Below are positions 1 to 12,171 of a stretch of DNA of 64,000 bases, in pieces; the first letter of the stretch is position 1, and the number at the start of each line of letters is the position of its first letter. The translations under genes and the position numbers were made by a program. The notes beneath the pieces are model-generated. The model was not told where the DNA came from. It searched no databases and was given only the letters and a program-made list of their open reading frames with translations. This DNA is from Avena insularis (taxonomy: Eukaryota; Streptophyta; Magnoliopsida; Poales; Poaceae), in NCBI GenBank assembly GCA_023614405.1, contig CM042694.1, positions 482,271,392-482,335,391 of the forward strand, given 5' to 3'.

Positions 1-160
1 AAAGCGAGGCAAATAAGAACAAGTCACAAGCAAAAGCATCAAATGAAGAACGAGCTTGTGACTTTCCATGCAAATCCCATGCTACCCAATAGCAACTTCT
101 CCCCCTTTGGCATCAAGACACAAAAAGGGGACAAGATCTAGACTACACGCCCCAACCGGA

Positions 161-1765
161 TCACTCGTCATCCTCGTCCTCCTCGTCATCCTCGTCATCA
201 CCGGAGCTCGCCTCGGAATCTTGATCATCATCAGGAGAAGGGCCCTTGCCACAGAGAGACGAGGAAGCATCATCCTCAAATATGTGCCAATCAACGGAGC
301 CTTGAGCCCAAGAGCCATAAGAGAGAGTGTGAGAGATCTGAAGTTGGTCCTGTGCATCACTAGAACCCTCGGCATCACTATCTTGCTCCCATTGGTGAAA
401 CTTCTTCAGAATCTACTTGTGCCGCTTGTATGCTTCATATTGACCTTTGCGGATATCTATGTTCATGCACAGAAGCATCTTCTCCCATAAGGAGGCCTTC
501 TTCATTTGCCCCTTCACATACTCATAAGAGAAGAAAGGCAAACGAGCATTGCTGGCATTCTTCCTCCTAGCACGGACCGGGCTGGCAGCAGGGGGACTAT
601 CCTCCTCATCCTCTCTAATCACATCATCAGGCACGGGAGAAGAATAGCCATGAGGGTCCACAGAGATAGTGGGAGCCTTGCGCTGCAACTGGAGTGGGAG
701 ATGATCAACAACTCAAAGGCCCTCAAGCGGGGAAGGGAAATCCATCTTTGTAAAGGTGGCAAGCACAAGCCTCATGACATAAGGAGAGTAAGTGGGGGTA
801 TTCTTCTCAGCAATGTTGATGGCCAGCTCCATGAGGATGAAATACATGACGTCGAGTGGAGTGGAAGGAGCCTCAGGGCCCTCGAGAAACATAGAATGAG
901 CCAGAGCCATCAGACGAATCAAGGTGGAGAGAATGGTGTCAATATTACCCGCTTGAGGATAGATATTCTCCCGGAACATGCAGATCACAATGTGGAAGGG
1001 TGGCCTGAGGTTCCTTGCTTCACCAAGGGCACCATGCTTGTTGTAGAGAGGAGCAAGGGGCTTCTTTGAATACTCAAGCCCAGACGTCTCATGAATGCGA
1101 AGACCAACCGGGGCATTCCTTCCCTCAAAGGGATACTCCAAGACCTCAGCAAACTCATTGATGCTGGAGTGACAACGAACCTCGCCAGTCATCCATGTCA
1201 TGGGAATCTCATTCCCTTCACCAAACACAAGTGTAGCAAAGAATTGATGCACAACCTAGACATTGTAATCCCGCTGAAACTCCATGAGAGGATGCAACCC
1301 AAGATTCTCGGTGATCCAGAGGGCGTCAGAGAAATAGGACTTGCTGTTCATGAAGGCAAAGTCAAGAGGATGCTGTGGGCAAACGGGCTTCTTAGCTGAC
1401 AGATTTTCATAAACCTCATGCATGATCAAGTACTGCTCATGCCTCTAGAAACGAGCATCAGGACTGTTGGAGGGCATATCATAGAGCGGCTGCCTCCTCA
1501 TAATGCGGAAATAACTGGTGCTCATCTTCTTGAGTGTGGTGATGCTGTCAAAACTCCTTTTCTTGGCAAGTTCCTCACGATGTAAGTGCTCTTCCTCATG
1601 CCTCTGCAGTGAAAGAATCTTCTTGTTCTTGGCCTTTTCAACAATCTCCTCACGACTGTCATATGGGTGCTGCTTGGTCTACTTAGACATCTTGCAGGGG
1701 TTGCCCCCATAGTTCGGAGTCTTGGACTTGGTGCGAAGAGGGTGAGAGCTATCGGAACCACCTGC
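161..1765 (-). pseudogene. Envelope-like / plant mobile-domain-like ORF of the Copia element (decayed)
   Basis: One minus-strand frame runs from about 1765 to a stop at 161-163, but in-frame stops break it (near 1446, at 1256-1258, 713-715 and 413-415, and one just after the Met at 1690). Recognisable pieces are a charged coiled-coil-like N-terminal part, a core containing HQFFATLVFGEG and MTWMTGEVRC, and a very acidic C-terminal tail of Asp/Glu. This resembles proteins encoded downstream of pol in grass Copia elements that are called envelope-like or retrotransposon-protein; the function is unknown. An AG at about 1766-1767 preceded by a T-rich stretch could be a splice acceptor, so the transcript may be spliced. 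The stops look like C-to-T changes of Gln or Arg codons. Confidence 0.7.
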
Positions 1766-2810
1766 ACACATAGGCAAGAAGGCACGAAACACCAACAAGA
1801 AATGAGTTTTGCACATCCTGGAGAGTGAGGGTGGAGAAGGAATGAGAGCATGATCCAAATCAGAGGAGTACCCCCGGAGTCTCCGCTCACACGCCCTGGA
1901 GTTTCCGGGCAGGGCCGGAGTCTCCGGTCAAGGGGACTGGAGTCTCCGGCCTAGAAACTTGGCGTGAGGAAGAAATCGAGGGGAAACTGCACCCAGACAA
2001 GGATCATGATCTCAAACCCCGGGAAAAAATGCCGCAGAAAAAGCGTCATCAACCATGGAGAAAGAGGTCACACACCACAAACAGATCTAGGGGAAACCCT
2101 AGGCAGAGGAAAGGGGAAAGGGGAGGTCACCTTGATCCATGGGAGATGCTCCCAACCGGTGGTGGTGAGGGCCGGCGGTGGGGAGAGGAGGAGGGTACTG
2201 GATCTAGGGCAGAGGAGCCCCATCGGCGATGGGCAAGGAGGGAGCGGCGGTTTGGGAAGAAAACATGGGGTCAGGGTGGAGGGGAGTAACTGGGAGTTAC
2301 CCCCACCCCGACGCTCTTCTTCACACCGTGCGAGAAACCACTAGGCCGGAGTCTCTGGGGCCAAAGGGCCAGAGTCTCCAGGGTTAGACCCCAGATTCTC
2401 CGGCCTCCACTGCCAAAAAATGCTAGAACAAGGTAGGATTTGCAAAACTCAAGCACAAAGACGCAAGGCAGTCAGATGAAGATCCAAGGAAGACACAAAA
2501 AACCAGAGATGAAAGAGACAACCATGAAGGAGGCAAAAACACCAAACCATATACAAATGTGTGGGTTGGTGGCCGAGGCCACCATGTTTGAGTATACTTG
2601 GATTGGCACCGCGAAGATGTATCTTGGGTCCATTACCAAAACTCGTCACTGAAGCTCACATATCACAAATTGATATAAAGAGGATGATCTTCTTACTTTG
2701 GGCATAATGGGAGGAGGTATGTCCCAACTAATTAGGACCGCACTCCCCCTATGTCCATGCCTACATCTAGAAAGGATAACATATGAATGCATGGGTATGG
2801 GTGCATGGTC
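1766..2810 (-). other. Non-coding stretch between RNase H and envelope-like ORF
   Basis: No coding frame is convincing here. The minus strand holds a C/T-rich, G/C-rich segment at about 2000-2320 that looks like an untranslated leader or promoter of the downstream envelope-like frame, flanked on both sides by copies of a short palindromic motif. The frames seen at 1964-2344 and 2029-2289 on the plus strand lack family similarity. Confidence 0.5.
1874..2403. repeat. Cluster of CCGGAGTCTCCGG-type palindromic motifs
   Basis: Seven copies of a 12-14 bp near-palindrome lie at 1874-1885, 1896-1908, 1915-1927, 1937-1949, 2346-2358, 2369-2382 and 2391-2403. The copy at 1915-1927 is the clearest form. 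Sireviruses are known to carry multiple palindromic motifs in the 3' non-coding region near the polypurine tract; a relation is inferred. The cluster is split in two groups around the G/C-rich leader-like segment. Confidence 0.7.
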
Positions 2811-5074
2811 TCAAGCCACATTGCTCGAATCAATGATATTTAGCTCATGCCTTAACTCTCAGAATCTCTTCTCATCAAGGGGCTTGGTGAATAAATCCGC
2901 AAGATTCTTCTCGGTGCTAACATAAGAGAGGTCAATATCTCCATTATTCACATGCTCCCGGATAAAATGATGATGAATATCAATATGCTTGGTTCTTGTG
3001 TGTTGCACCGGGTTGTAGGCGATCTTGATTGAACTTTCATCATCACAAAGAAGAGGCACTTTGTCACAAGCGACACCGTATTCCTTTAAAGTTTGCCTCA
3101 TCCATAACAATTGAGCACAACAACTAGCGGCTGCAATATACCCGACTTCAGTGGAAGATAATGAGACACAGTTTTGTTTCTTTGATGACCAACACACCAA
3201 GGACCTACCAAGGAATTGGCAAGCCCTGGAGGTTGATTTCCTTCCAACTTTGTCTCCCGCCCAATCCGAACCCGTGAAACCATGAAGAACAAAGCAAGAG
3301 CCTTTGGGATACCATAGGCCAAAGTTTGGGTATCAACTAAATATCAAAAGAATTGCTTAACCGCCACAAGGTGGCTTTCTTTTGGGCCGTCTTGAAACCA
3401 TGCACAAATACCTACACTCAACATGATATCCGGTCTAGATGCACAAAGATAGAGCAAACCAATCATAGAACTATATACCTTTTGATCCAAATCTTTACCC
3501 TTAGTATCAAGAGTGAGATCACACTTGAGAGGCATGGGAGTCGTGGATCCATTTAAATCCATCAACTTGAACCTCTTGAGCATATCTTGAATGTATTTGG
3601 CTTTATTGAGCTATAACTTGCTTCACTTCAAAACTTGCTTCACTTCAATAACTTGCTTCACTTCAAAACTGAGAAAGAATTGCAAATCCCCCATCATAGA
3701 CATTTCAAATTCATCATTCATTAGCTTAGCAAATACATTATTGAAAGCTTTTTTAGGATAACCAAAGATAATATCATCAACATAAATTTGACACATGAAC
3801 AAGTTTCCTCCAACTCTCTTAGTAAAAAGAGTGGGGTTGATTAGCCCAACTTCGAAACCACGATCTACCAACAACTTTCTAAGGTGCTCATACCATGCAC
3901 ATGGGGCTTGTTTAAGGCCATAGAGAGCCTTGTCAAGTTTGTAGACATGGTTTGGAAACTTGGGATCCTCAAAACCTGGAGGTTACTTGACATACACCAA
4001 TTCATTTAAGGGACCATTAAGAAATGCACTTTTAACATCCATTTGTTGTAGCTTAAAGTTATGATGAGATGCATATGCAAGCAAGATACGATAGATTCAA
4101 GATGGGCAACGGGGGCGAAAGTTTTACTATAGTCGATACCCTCGACTTGGGAGAAGCCTTGAGCCACCAATCTTTCCTTGTTGTGAATAACCATCCCATT
4201 TGCATCTTGCTTGTTCTTGAAGATCCACTTTGTTCCGATGACATTATGGCACTCCTTGGGTCTCTCCACCAATGACCAAAATTTGTTGCGCTCGAAGTTG
4301 TGAAGTTCTTCATTCATGGCATCAAGCCAATCCGGATCTTCAATCGCTTCATACACCTTTTGGGGCTCTACACAAGAAATTAAACTAGTGTGGCCAACAA
4401 AGTTAGCCACTTGGTTACGAGTAGAAATTCCCCTTTTAAGATCACCAACAAGATTTTCAAGAGTCATTCCTTCTCGGATGAGCTTGGCAGTCATGCTTGC
4501 TTCACGACGAGCATGAGCTTCCTTAATGGATTCTTGAGAAGCTACTTGGTCATCACCACTATTTTGATCCTCGTCTTGACCTTGAAATTGAGCTTGCTCC
4601 TCTTCTTGAGCTTGCTCGACATTTTGACTTTGACCATCCATGTGAGCTTGACCTTGGTCATTATGGGGTGAAGAACATCCTTCATTTACTTGAGCTTGAC
4701 CTTGATCACGAGCTATCTCTTCAACGATGGCATCTTGATGGCTATGGGGTTGATGTAGATCTAGTGAAGGTGATGGTTCCACTTGTGTAGAGCATTGTCC
4801 TTCTCCTTCCACCACAAGGGGTTCATCAACAGGGCAAAAAAATCCCACACCCATTCTTCTTATGGCTTGAGGAGGAAGTTCATCACCTACATCACCAAGA
4901 TCAATTTGCCCCACTTGGGAGCCATTATGCTCATCAAATCTCACGTGAGAGGAAACTATAACTTGTCTGGTGGACTTGTTATAGATCCTATAAGCGTGAG
5001 AGTCCGATGCATAGCCATCAAAGATACCTTCAATAGTGCGAGACTCTAATTTACACAACCGGTTACCTTTCTTG
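2811..5074 (-). pseudogene. pol: Copia pol, C-terminal part: integrase end, reverse transcriptase, RNase H
   Basis: Minus-strand order: integrase C-terminal region (KLESRTIEGIFDGYASDSHAYRIYN, beginning near 5058 and following LKKGN at about 5070; given here as the family's usual GY...AYR pattern), a Gln/Asp-rich linker, RT beginning near 4330 (WLDAMNEEL, WIFKNK, FAPVAHLESI), RT core with YVDDIIFG near 3790, then RNase H at 3200-2859 with SLSSTEVGYIAAA, the CDDESS acidic motif and TKPLDEKRF. The frame is lost near 4085, between 3874 and 4006, near 3600 and near 3330. A stop at 2859-2861 precedes the normal end at 2811-2813. A direct repeat of a short Lys/Val segment near 3610-3665 (cttcacttcaa units) is a small tandem expansion. 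RT, integrase and RNase H act in the virus-like particle on the element RNA; this copy cannot. Confidence 0.85.
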
Positions 5075-8000
5075 AGAGCTTAGAAATAAGCTGAGATAAG
5101 GTGTCTGCATTGAAATCATGAATAGAAAATCTAGATAATTTTCGCACTTTTAAATAAAACTTGTCAAAGTGATTGAAGCTTCTCTTAACTTGGTGGAACT
5201 GAAGTAGATCATCGAGTTGATTACGATAAGTTTCAATATGACCATTGCTAAAACCTTATATTTGGGAAATATGATTTGATCTATGGGTAGATCAAATGGA
5301 ATCAAGCTAAACCCACAACACATTTATAAAGGAGATCATATTTGGGTATTCATTATAACAACTCTTGAATACTCGATTAAGTTTATAACTTAAGCAAAGA
5401 AACTTAATAACAAAATCTTGAAACACTGGTTTGCCATAGATATTCCTATCATGGGTATCATGGTAGTTCTTAAACATTAACTCTTATTACAAATAAAGTA
5501 GAAAAGGAAGCCAAGCCAAGACCATCCAGCACATACCCTTAACGTGATATTAAGAGATGATATTCCTATTTAACCAAGTCCTGGTGTCAAGTTGTTCATC
5601 AATGTTGAGTGATCAAATATTGACCTAGCACATATTGACTCTTAGCTTTGACCTATTATATTGACCTTTGAAAGGCGCAAAGTAAATTAGTAAGAAGAAG
5701 GAACTAGATATGGTAGGGTGTGCCATCATCAATGGGATGTGATCCTTAGTGGAGATCAAACCATCTGATGTTGGAGGGGTTAACTCACTCATGAGTTAAC
5801 TAGAAGAAGTACCTAAACTCAAGACTTAACCTAGTGATCATGAAGCTATGAGAAGGCTAGTAGTATTAGAGAATCATATGATAATCTTGTTAAGCTAAGT
5901 AGGTACAAACCTAAGTAAGTTTCCTTAATAAGATAAGCCTATAGAGAGACTAGTACAAGTCTACTACTTAGTTGATGATAGATCTTGATCAGACAAATAG
6001 AAGCCTGAGTTTAGCATGATCAAAGAATAGTGGTCATTATTCTCAAGTCATTTGAGAATAGATGATTAGGTATTGAAGAAAAGTTGTGACTTTACTAAAT
6101 TAGGCAATCCAAAGTACAAGAATCATCTAGCTTGATCCTGAGAAGTCAAGCTAGGGTATGATGAAGTATATGGTATGAGTTGTATGGAGTAGTTGGAGCA
6201 ATAATAGATTAACCAAGCTACTACAAGAACAAATTTGTATTATGGAGAGTAGTACCCTACCCATCCTAAAGGATTGTTATCACATGTGATATAGAAAAGA
6301 ATTGTAATCTTGCAAGCCTTAGAAGTAGATGCAAGGTACATATGAAGGAGTTTATGGATGGAGTTAGAATTAACTAATTGATGGATTCATCAAGGGTAGT
6401 TTATAAATGGAAGTCATATGTACTAAGGAGAGGAATGAAGGAGGGATATTGTTGAAGTGGCATGACCATGTCATCATATGATGATGGATATGGTGGAGCC
6501 AGATGACCAGATCAGTTAGGCAGAAGAGATCTTAGTGAAGAAGGTAAGAGATTTAAATAGAGTATATTTAGGAAAGGAATTCTTTAACTATGACCTAAGA
6601 TTAGTTAAGTGTGAGGATTGGAATTCTTTGTAGCATTAACCTAAGTCATATTAAGCCATGTCAAAGCCTATGTCTACCTCTTTGTTTAAAACCCTAGAAT
6701 AAAGAGGGTAGTTAAACCAATTCCTATTTTTAGGCAGCCAATGGATAGTATCTTAGTCAAATGAAATGTTTAAGAGATAAGTAGTATATCAGTTGAGAAT
6801 GTATTGATGGAAGCCTTATCCATCTGATTGTCTTAAATCCTAATAAGAATCTAGTCTCATATACCATCAAGATCACTTTAGGAAGGAAATCTTAATAGCT
6901 CACTCTAAGTTGGGTTATTATCCATGGCCACAAGACATGAAGGCAAATTATCTTAGCTATTAATCTTCATCCATAACCATAATAGAATGTGAGTTCATTA
7001 ACTATTCCTCAAACTCATGATAGCTATCTGTAAATGAATATCTTCATCCCTCCATTAAGGAATCTATTAAACCTTCTCAAAGCTTATGCCCATCATTTGG
7101 AAATGAACAGTTTCATTTCCTCATTAATGATTGATATTCATGCATAATGACTTAACCAAGAGTGTGCTTAGGAAATTCTAATACCAAACATCTAGTTGAT
7201 TTGAATAAAAGAAATCACTATATTTTGAATCATAAAGACTTAAAAGATTATTAAGGGTTTATATAGATGTATATAGTAATTCCAATATGATACCAAGTGT
7301 GTATAGAATTCTTTATATATCATTCAACATTTTAAATACTTACCATTATAATTATCAAGTGAAAACAAATCATATTAAAGGGACCTTGAGATAAGAATAA
7401 TTCCTAAAACCCTAATCTCAATTAATATTTCCTAATAAACAATCCTTTATATATTGAACGGTGAAAATACAAAAAAAATATCAAACCAGCTGTTACATTA
7501 ATCCATGTTGAACCCTAGTTGATTCAATGGATTTTGAATATGTGAATCATTGTATAAATTTAATTTGAAAAGGAAAATAGAAAACAGAATCAGAAAAAGA
7601 ATTAGAAAATAAAAAAATAGAACCAGGCCGCAACCCAGTTCCTATTCAACGCCCGCGTGCAGCAGCAGCGAATCTCGCACACTTTGCTGCGGCCCATCTC
7701 GGCCCAACACCAACCCATGTGTTTTCTCTCAGTCTCGCTGTCAGGTGGGACCGAAGGAGGACCGCGGGTTGAGACAGTAGTGTTTCCAGGGGATTATCTG
7801 CAAAATTTGCCGTCGTTGTTTTCCTATGCGTCACAAGCAGCTCGCTAGGGAGCTTGCCGCCACCCGATGTCGTCGTCAATGTCATCCACACGCTATGATA
7901 CTCGCCACTGTCATCCACGAGAATAAGAAGGCCACGAAGATGATCTCGTCCATCCTCATCCCCAGTTCCCTCTCTCTCTCTCCATCGCTTGTTCTTATCC

Positions 8001-9847
8001 TCTTCACAGAGGAGGTCACTGAACCCTACCTCGCCAGAGCTGCTCGCCACCGTCGCTCCCGATCGTCCCTGGACCATCGGAGACCACCACGGTGTTCCTC
8101 ATGCTCTTCTCGTTCGATTGCCACACTCCACGGAAGCTGAGGAGACCTCAGGCGCTTGGATTGGTATCTCCGTCCTAACACCGGCCGTCGTCTTCCTCAT
8201 CGATTCCGACCACGCCCCGTCTCGCCCTCGACCTCATTGCATTCTTGGTGAGTTCCTGGTGCTGGGGCACCCCTACTCTCAATCGATTGCTTGCTGAATC
8301 GCCCTAGCCGCGTAGGTTCGACCGCGCCGCCGCAAAAGCTCGTCGCCAGAGATCATCCGGTGACCATTAGAGGGTGCTGCGGGTACCGATGTACTACTTG
8401 TGTCCTTGCAATTCAAGCGCAGCCATTTGCGCTTGCCGGAGTGGCCTAGCTCGCCATCGGCGACCACTTCCTGGTGGTGGAGGCTGGCTAACGTCGTGAT
8501 GACGTCAGGCCCATGCCATCCGGGTCCCGCCAGACACGTTTGTCTGGGTCATCGTCCGCGTACAAAAAGTATTCCCTGTTTAGGAAATTGATTAAACATT
8601 ATAAATTCGATTATAAATATTTTCCAGGAATTTAATAAAATGATTAAATCTTATAAATTGAATATCTTTTGTTTTATAATTCAGAAAAATATATATTATA
8701 TATCAAAATGTTCAGAAAAATAAATTCTATACTCTAAACCTATTGTTATAATTTACTATCCAACTTAAATAGAATAATAATTATTATTAGTAAACAACCT
8801 ATTAGGATTAATCTTTTAAAAAATATATTTTATTATTTAAAATTCGGAAAACAACTATAATATATCAATATTCTTAGAAAAATAAAATATACATTTATCA
8901 TCAGGGTTATAACCTGTCCGAAAGGGGGCTTAACGGAGGTGTAGTCAGCCCCGAAGGGTCGTGCAGACATACGGGATCGCGGAGAGGGCAGTGATTGGCT
9001 TGGATCATCTATTAGGCCCCACATCAAGGAATTGTGGACGGGAAAGATCGCCCAGTTATGCAACAAGGATTTGGTCTCTCATGGGTAAAGCAATGCACCT
9101 CTAGAGAGTGTAAGAACTGTGACATGTTACTCCCTGTTCCGGGAAGGAGGTACGAACGTGGCAGGAAAGGAACTCCACGAAAGTTCTGGTAAACCTATGA
9201 AGGCTGACGGACATAGTTTTTAGAATAAAAGCAACCTTTGAAGAAATAATTACAAAAACCTGCATTGCCTATGACCTTTGGTCTGTGGGTGTAGAGATAG
9301 TGCATCATACACTCCTTTTTAGTGAACTTGCTGAGTACACTCGTACTCAAACGTACCTTCTTAACCCTTGCTAGATTCTGAAGCCATTAAAGACGGTGTC
9401 AACACCAACTTATGCCCAAGAAACCATCATCGACAACTCAAGTTCTTCAATAAAGTCAATGAAGTCAACATGTTCATCAACCGAAGTGAAGACGAAGTTC
9501 TGGTTAGATAGGAGTAGATACTCTAGCCATAAAACCTACTTCTGTAGAGCATTGTCTTAGTAGAAGTTGCAAGTCATATAGTTTAGATGATAGTCTTTTT
9601 AGCTAGATAGCTATGAGTTATTATTTCTGGTTCTTATTTGGTAGAAGTTTCTTTCTCTCTCTTTAACCTAGAGTGCTCTCTGGATCTTTTGTAAAAAGCT
9701 GAGTTATAATCTATAGTCATGTCTTGGACCTGCTGTGTTTCTGTTGTACCACTCTGAGGGATGTAATACTAGTGAAAGGTGTTTCATTGGTGTTATGTCA
9801 ATGACTATAGTGTACTACATCATGCAGTGGTATGCTGGGTCACCACA
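5075..9847 (+). repeat. LTR1 of the array (4.77 kb)
   Basis: The left end was set by alignment with LTR2 (21047) and LTR3 (55579): LTR1 starts at GAGCTTAGAAATAAGC and lacks the terminal TGTAACATCCCAGCATT. It ends ...GGGTCACCACA just before the primer-binding site. A G/C-rich block at about 7640-8560 contrasts with the A/T-rich remainder. LTR1 lacks about 60 bp near 8550 and about 10 bp near 5330 that LTR2 and LTR3 have, and lacks 1.7 kb near 8900 that only LTR3 has. No protein-coding frame is supported; the frames at 7646-8297 are products of the G/C-rich block. Confidence 0.88.
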
Positions 9848-9849
9848 GT

Positions 9850-9862
9850 TGGTATCAGAGCA
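9850..9862 (+). promoter_or_regulatory. Primer-binding site, internal 1 (initiator tRNA-Met type)
   Basis: TGGTATCAGAGCA begins 2 nt after the LTR1 end. Its first 12 bases match the complement of the plant initiator tRNA-Met 3' end. This fixes the LTR1/internal border. Confidence 0.85.
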
Positions 9863-10084
9863 TATGCTTTGACCTTAGGTTAGTAAATCTAGTAAATGGG
9901 TAGAACCTGTAGGAAGGATGTTAGCAACAATAAAGAGTTCTATAGAAATATGATGGATATTCAATTGGGAATAATCTCGTCATGTTGCTAGTGCGATGAT
10001 TCTTTATTATGTTGTAATTTTAAATAAGTACCATGAGTTTTAACTCAAGATGACTGATAATAATTTTTTATCTACAGTACAAGA

Positions 10085-11230
10085 ATGGCATCTAGGTATC
10101 CACCTCGAAATGTTCAAGTATTGAACAAGACCTTAGATGATTATGAAGATGACTAAACAATCACTCTAAGACAACTTCTATGGAGTCTGGATTGTGAGTC
10201 TCGACTCTTGGTCAAGGTTTACAGTTTCTATGATGGGTAGATATTGGTCAAGTACCGTATCCTGATCATGTTACCCAAGTAGTTGGGAGTTTGTGGAGAA
10301 ATGCCATCAATAGAAGCAAGATGTATGGCAACAACCTATCAGCTTGCACTAGTAGCAGCCATAACCAGGATGAGGGAACAGAATTCCAAGGCACTGGTAG
10401 GTACTACCTATACTGCTATACCTCATGAAACCCATAGTACTGATCCAAGGTTAGATCATTCTACTCTGGCAAGGACTAAACCTACTCTGGCAGTAGAGTA
10501 TATGGATCGTTACAAGTCTTTACTGAACACATTCCATAACACTCATCAAGTGCTAGTTCAAGAGTTGGACACTGTCATTGAGGATTTTACTGATCCTGCA
10601 AAGGCAAGGGAACATAGAAACAAGTTAGATAAAGAAGCAAAGCACCCAAAACTAGTCTTTTTAGAGGAGGTGTTTGAAGAAACGGAGTTTACTGACCCAC
10701 ACTCTGAAGTCTATGCCTATTATACAGTTGAACATCAGCAACCAGTAGACCCGTGGAGCAAATATGAGGAGGAACAAAAAATTTGGAATGCACCCAATTC
10801 TAATAATGTCGTTAGAGGTAATATCGGATGGGAAAACCAGTCTTACGATGAAATCATGGGAAACCGTACCTATACCCTGTGGTTCTAGTAATGGAGTAGA
10901 AACCAGTTATAAGCCTATAGAATCTTATGGACCATATGGGGGTAGTAACAATTCCATTGATCTGGAAAAATGTTCTGGTAATTACTATACCAATATGTAC
11001 GACTGGATTGTGGAAAAGGCAAACAATACCTCTTACTTTGAAGACGCGCTCGAAGGTAGAAAGAAAAATCCTGAAGAAGATCATGAGTATGTTAGTCATT
11101 TTTCAATGGCTAATCTTATCTTGGTACTTCTACTCAAGATTACGCACCTACTGGATGTTCTTATGCACTAGAAGGCAGTCGTCGAACTTCGCGCCAGCAT
11201 GGACGAAAATCCCAGAAGCACTGAAGTGAG
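10085..11230 (+). pseudogene. Unassigned ORF of LARD internal 1 (possible RNA-binding domain), decayed
   Basis: An ATG at 10085 (MASRYPPRNVQV) opens a frame that continues to about 10888 with three stops (10154-10156, near 10240 and near 10280), then shifts frame near 10850 and again near 11110. The matching region of internal 2 is similar, which shows the coding character. Visible parts: a segment RLLVKVYSFY / ILVKYRI followed by EARCMATTYQLALVAAITRM, which resembles the beta-beta-beta-alpha end of a double-stranded RNA-binding domain; a middle acidic region with YMDRYKSLLNTFHNTHQVL; and a C-terminal part with MYDWIVEKANNTSYFEDALE. I see no CCHC knuckle and no protease or RT motif. It may be a gag-like accessory protein; that is an inference. 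Confidence 0.55.
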
Positions 11231-12166
11231 GGAGGAAAGTAAGAATAGAAGTGATCCACAAAGTAGAGTGCTTGAATAATGTTTATATTGGGTAATGCGT
11301 ATTGTAGCGTTTGATAGGCTTGCTGAAATAAGTGAGGACATGCTCACATGGGCAAGAGAGTTCTTGTAATAGAAGGAGGTAGTTTACAAAGGGAGTATCT
11401 TGCCGTGGTCGAGAGTTTTAATAGTTCAAAGACATATGTTTAATACATGGTATATGTTTGAGTATTATTTGGTTTTATTGGTTCTTCTTGATTGACTAGA
11501 TCTATACATGAAGTTTGACTTGGTGTGCAAATTCATGTTGCATCATAAAGTTATTACTTGATGTTATAGACCTAGATAGTAAAGGGAAGTCGTGTAAGGG
11601 AGTGACGAGTTCTGAAGATCAAGATGAAGACTTGCATGAAGAAGGAAGTTAAATCTAAGGAGTATCAACACTATTTTGAAGGATGGATTAATCCCAACTC
11701 GCTACGAGTTGGCAAATAGAAGGAATACTAATGCAAACCAGGTGTGGAGCAACATGAAGGAATTAATTTAAGTTCACTCAAGATAGGTGATGTGTCTCAG
11801 AAGCTAATGAATCAGTTGTCCCAAGATCATCGAAGTATCACGAATCAGTGCAAGAAAGAAGTCTTGGAACAAGGGTGGTATTCAAGCTCTGAAAACTCAG
11901 AGAGAATGCCAGTAAGAAGTTGAAAACCCGTAGGGTAATCCATACATCTAGGAGGATCCGTAGTTGGTATCCATAGCTGGTATCCTTGAGGTTTAGCTAG
12001 TTAGGTCATCATTGTATACATTAAAGAGCATAAAACTTGGCCTAAGCTAAAAGAGACATAAACATGTATAAAATTTAAGCAAATGACTTTCAAGACATTT
12101 CACGAAATCAGGGTTATCGGTGAGAAATAATGTCTAAGAAGATAAAAGGAAGACAAGTAACGGTGG
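11231..12166 (+). other. Internal 1 non-coding downstream region
   Basis: Shared with internal 2 (48530-49250 and 54691-54845) at the nucleotide level but without an open frame in either copy. It lies between the ORF remnant and the insertion site of element B. I see no RNA gene or regulatory motif that can be named. Confidence 0.5.
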
Positions 12167-12171
12167 AAGAT

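Larger units (their letters stand above)
1..5074 (-). mobile_element. Copia retrotransposon (Sirevirus/Maximus-like), downstream part
   Basis: This is the 3' part of a minus-strand Ty1/copia element; its 5' part is at 62119-63373. Read on the minus strand it gives the end of integrase, reverse transcriptase with YVDDI, RNase H ending in a TKPLD motif, a non-coding stretch with palindromic motifs, and then an envelope-like reading frame. An extra frame after RNase H and a palindrome cluster are known of the Sirevirus lineage (SIRE1, Maximus), so that lineage is inferred. The 3' LTR would lie left of base 1 and is not seen. The element is broken at 5074/62119 by a 57 kb insertion, and its frames carry many stops and shifts, so it is dead. 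Confidence 0.88.

Noticed and set aside
1964..2344. Plus-strand frames of 86-126 codons near 2000-2340
   Set aside because: They oppose the Copia element, are low-complexity Gly/Arg-rich, and show no family similarity.
7646..8297. Open frames on both strands in the G/C-rich part of LTR1 (repeated in LTR2 and LTR3)
   Set aside because: The equivalent frames in LTR2 and LTR3 are broken at different places and show no domain; they follow from high G/C content and lie inside an LTR.
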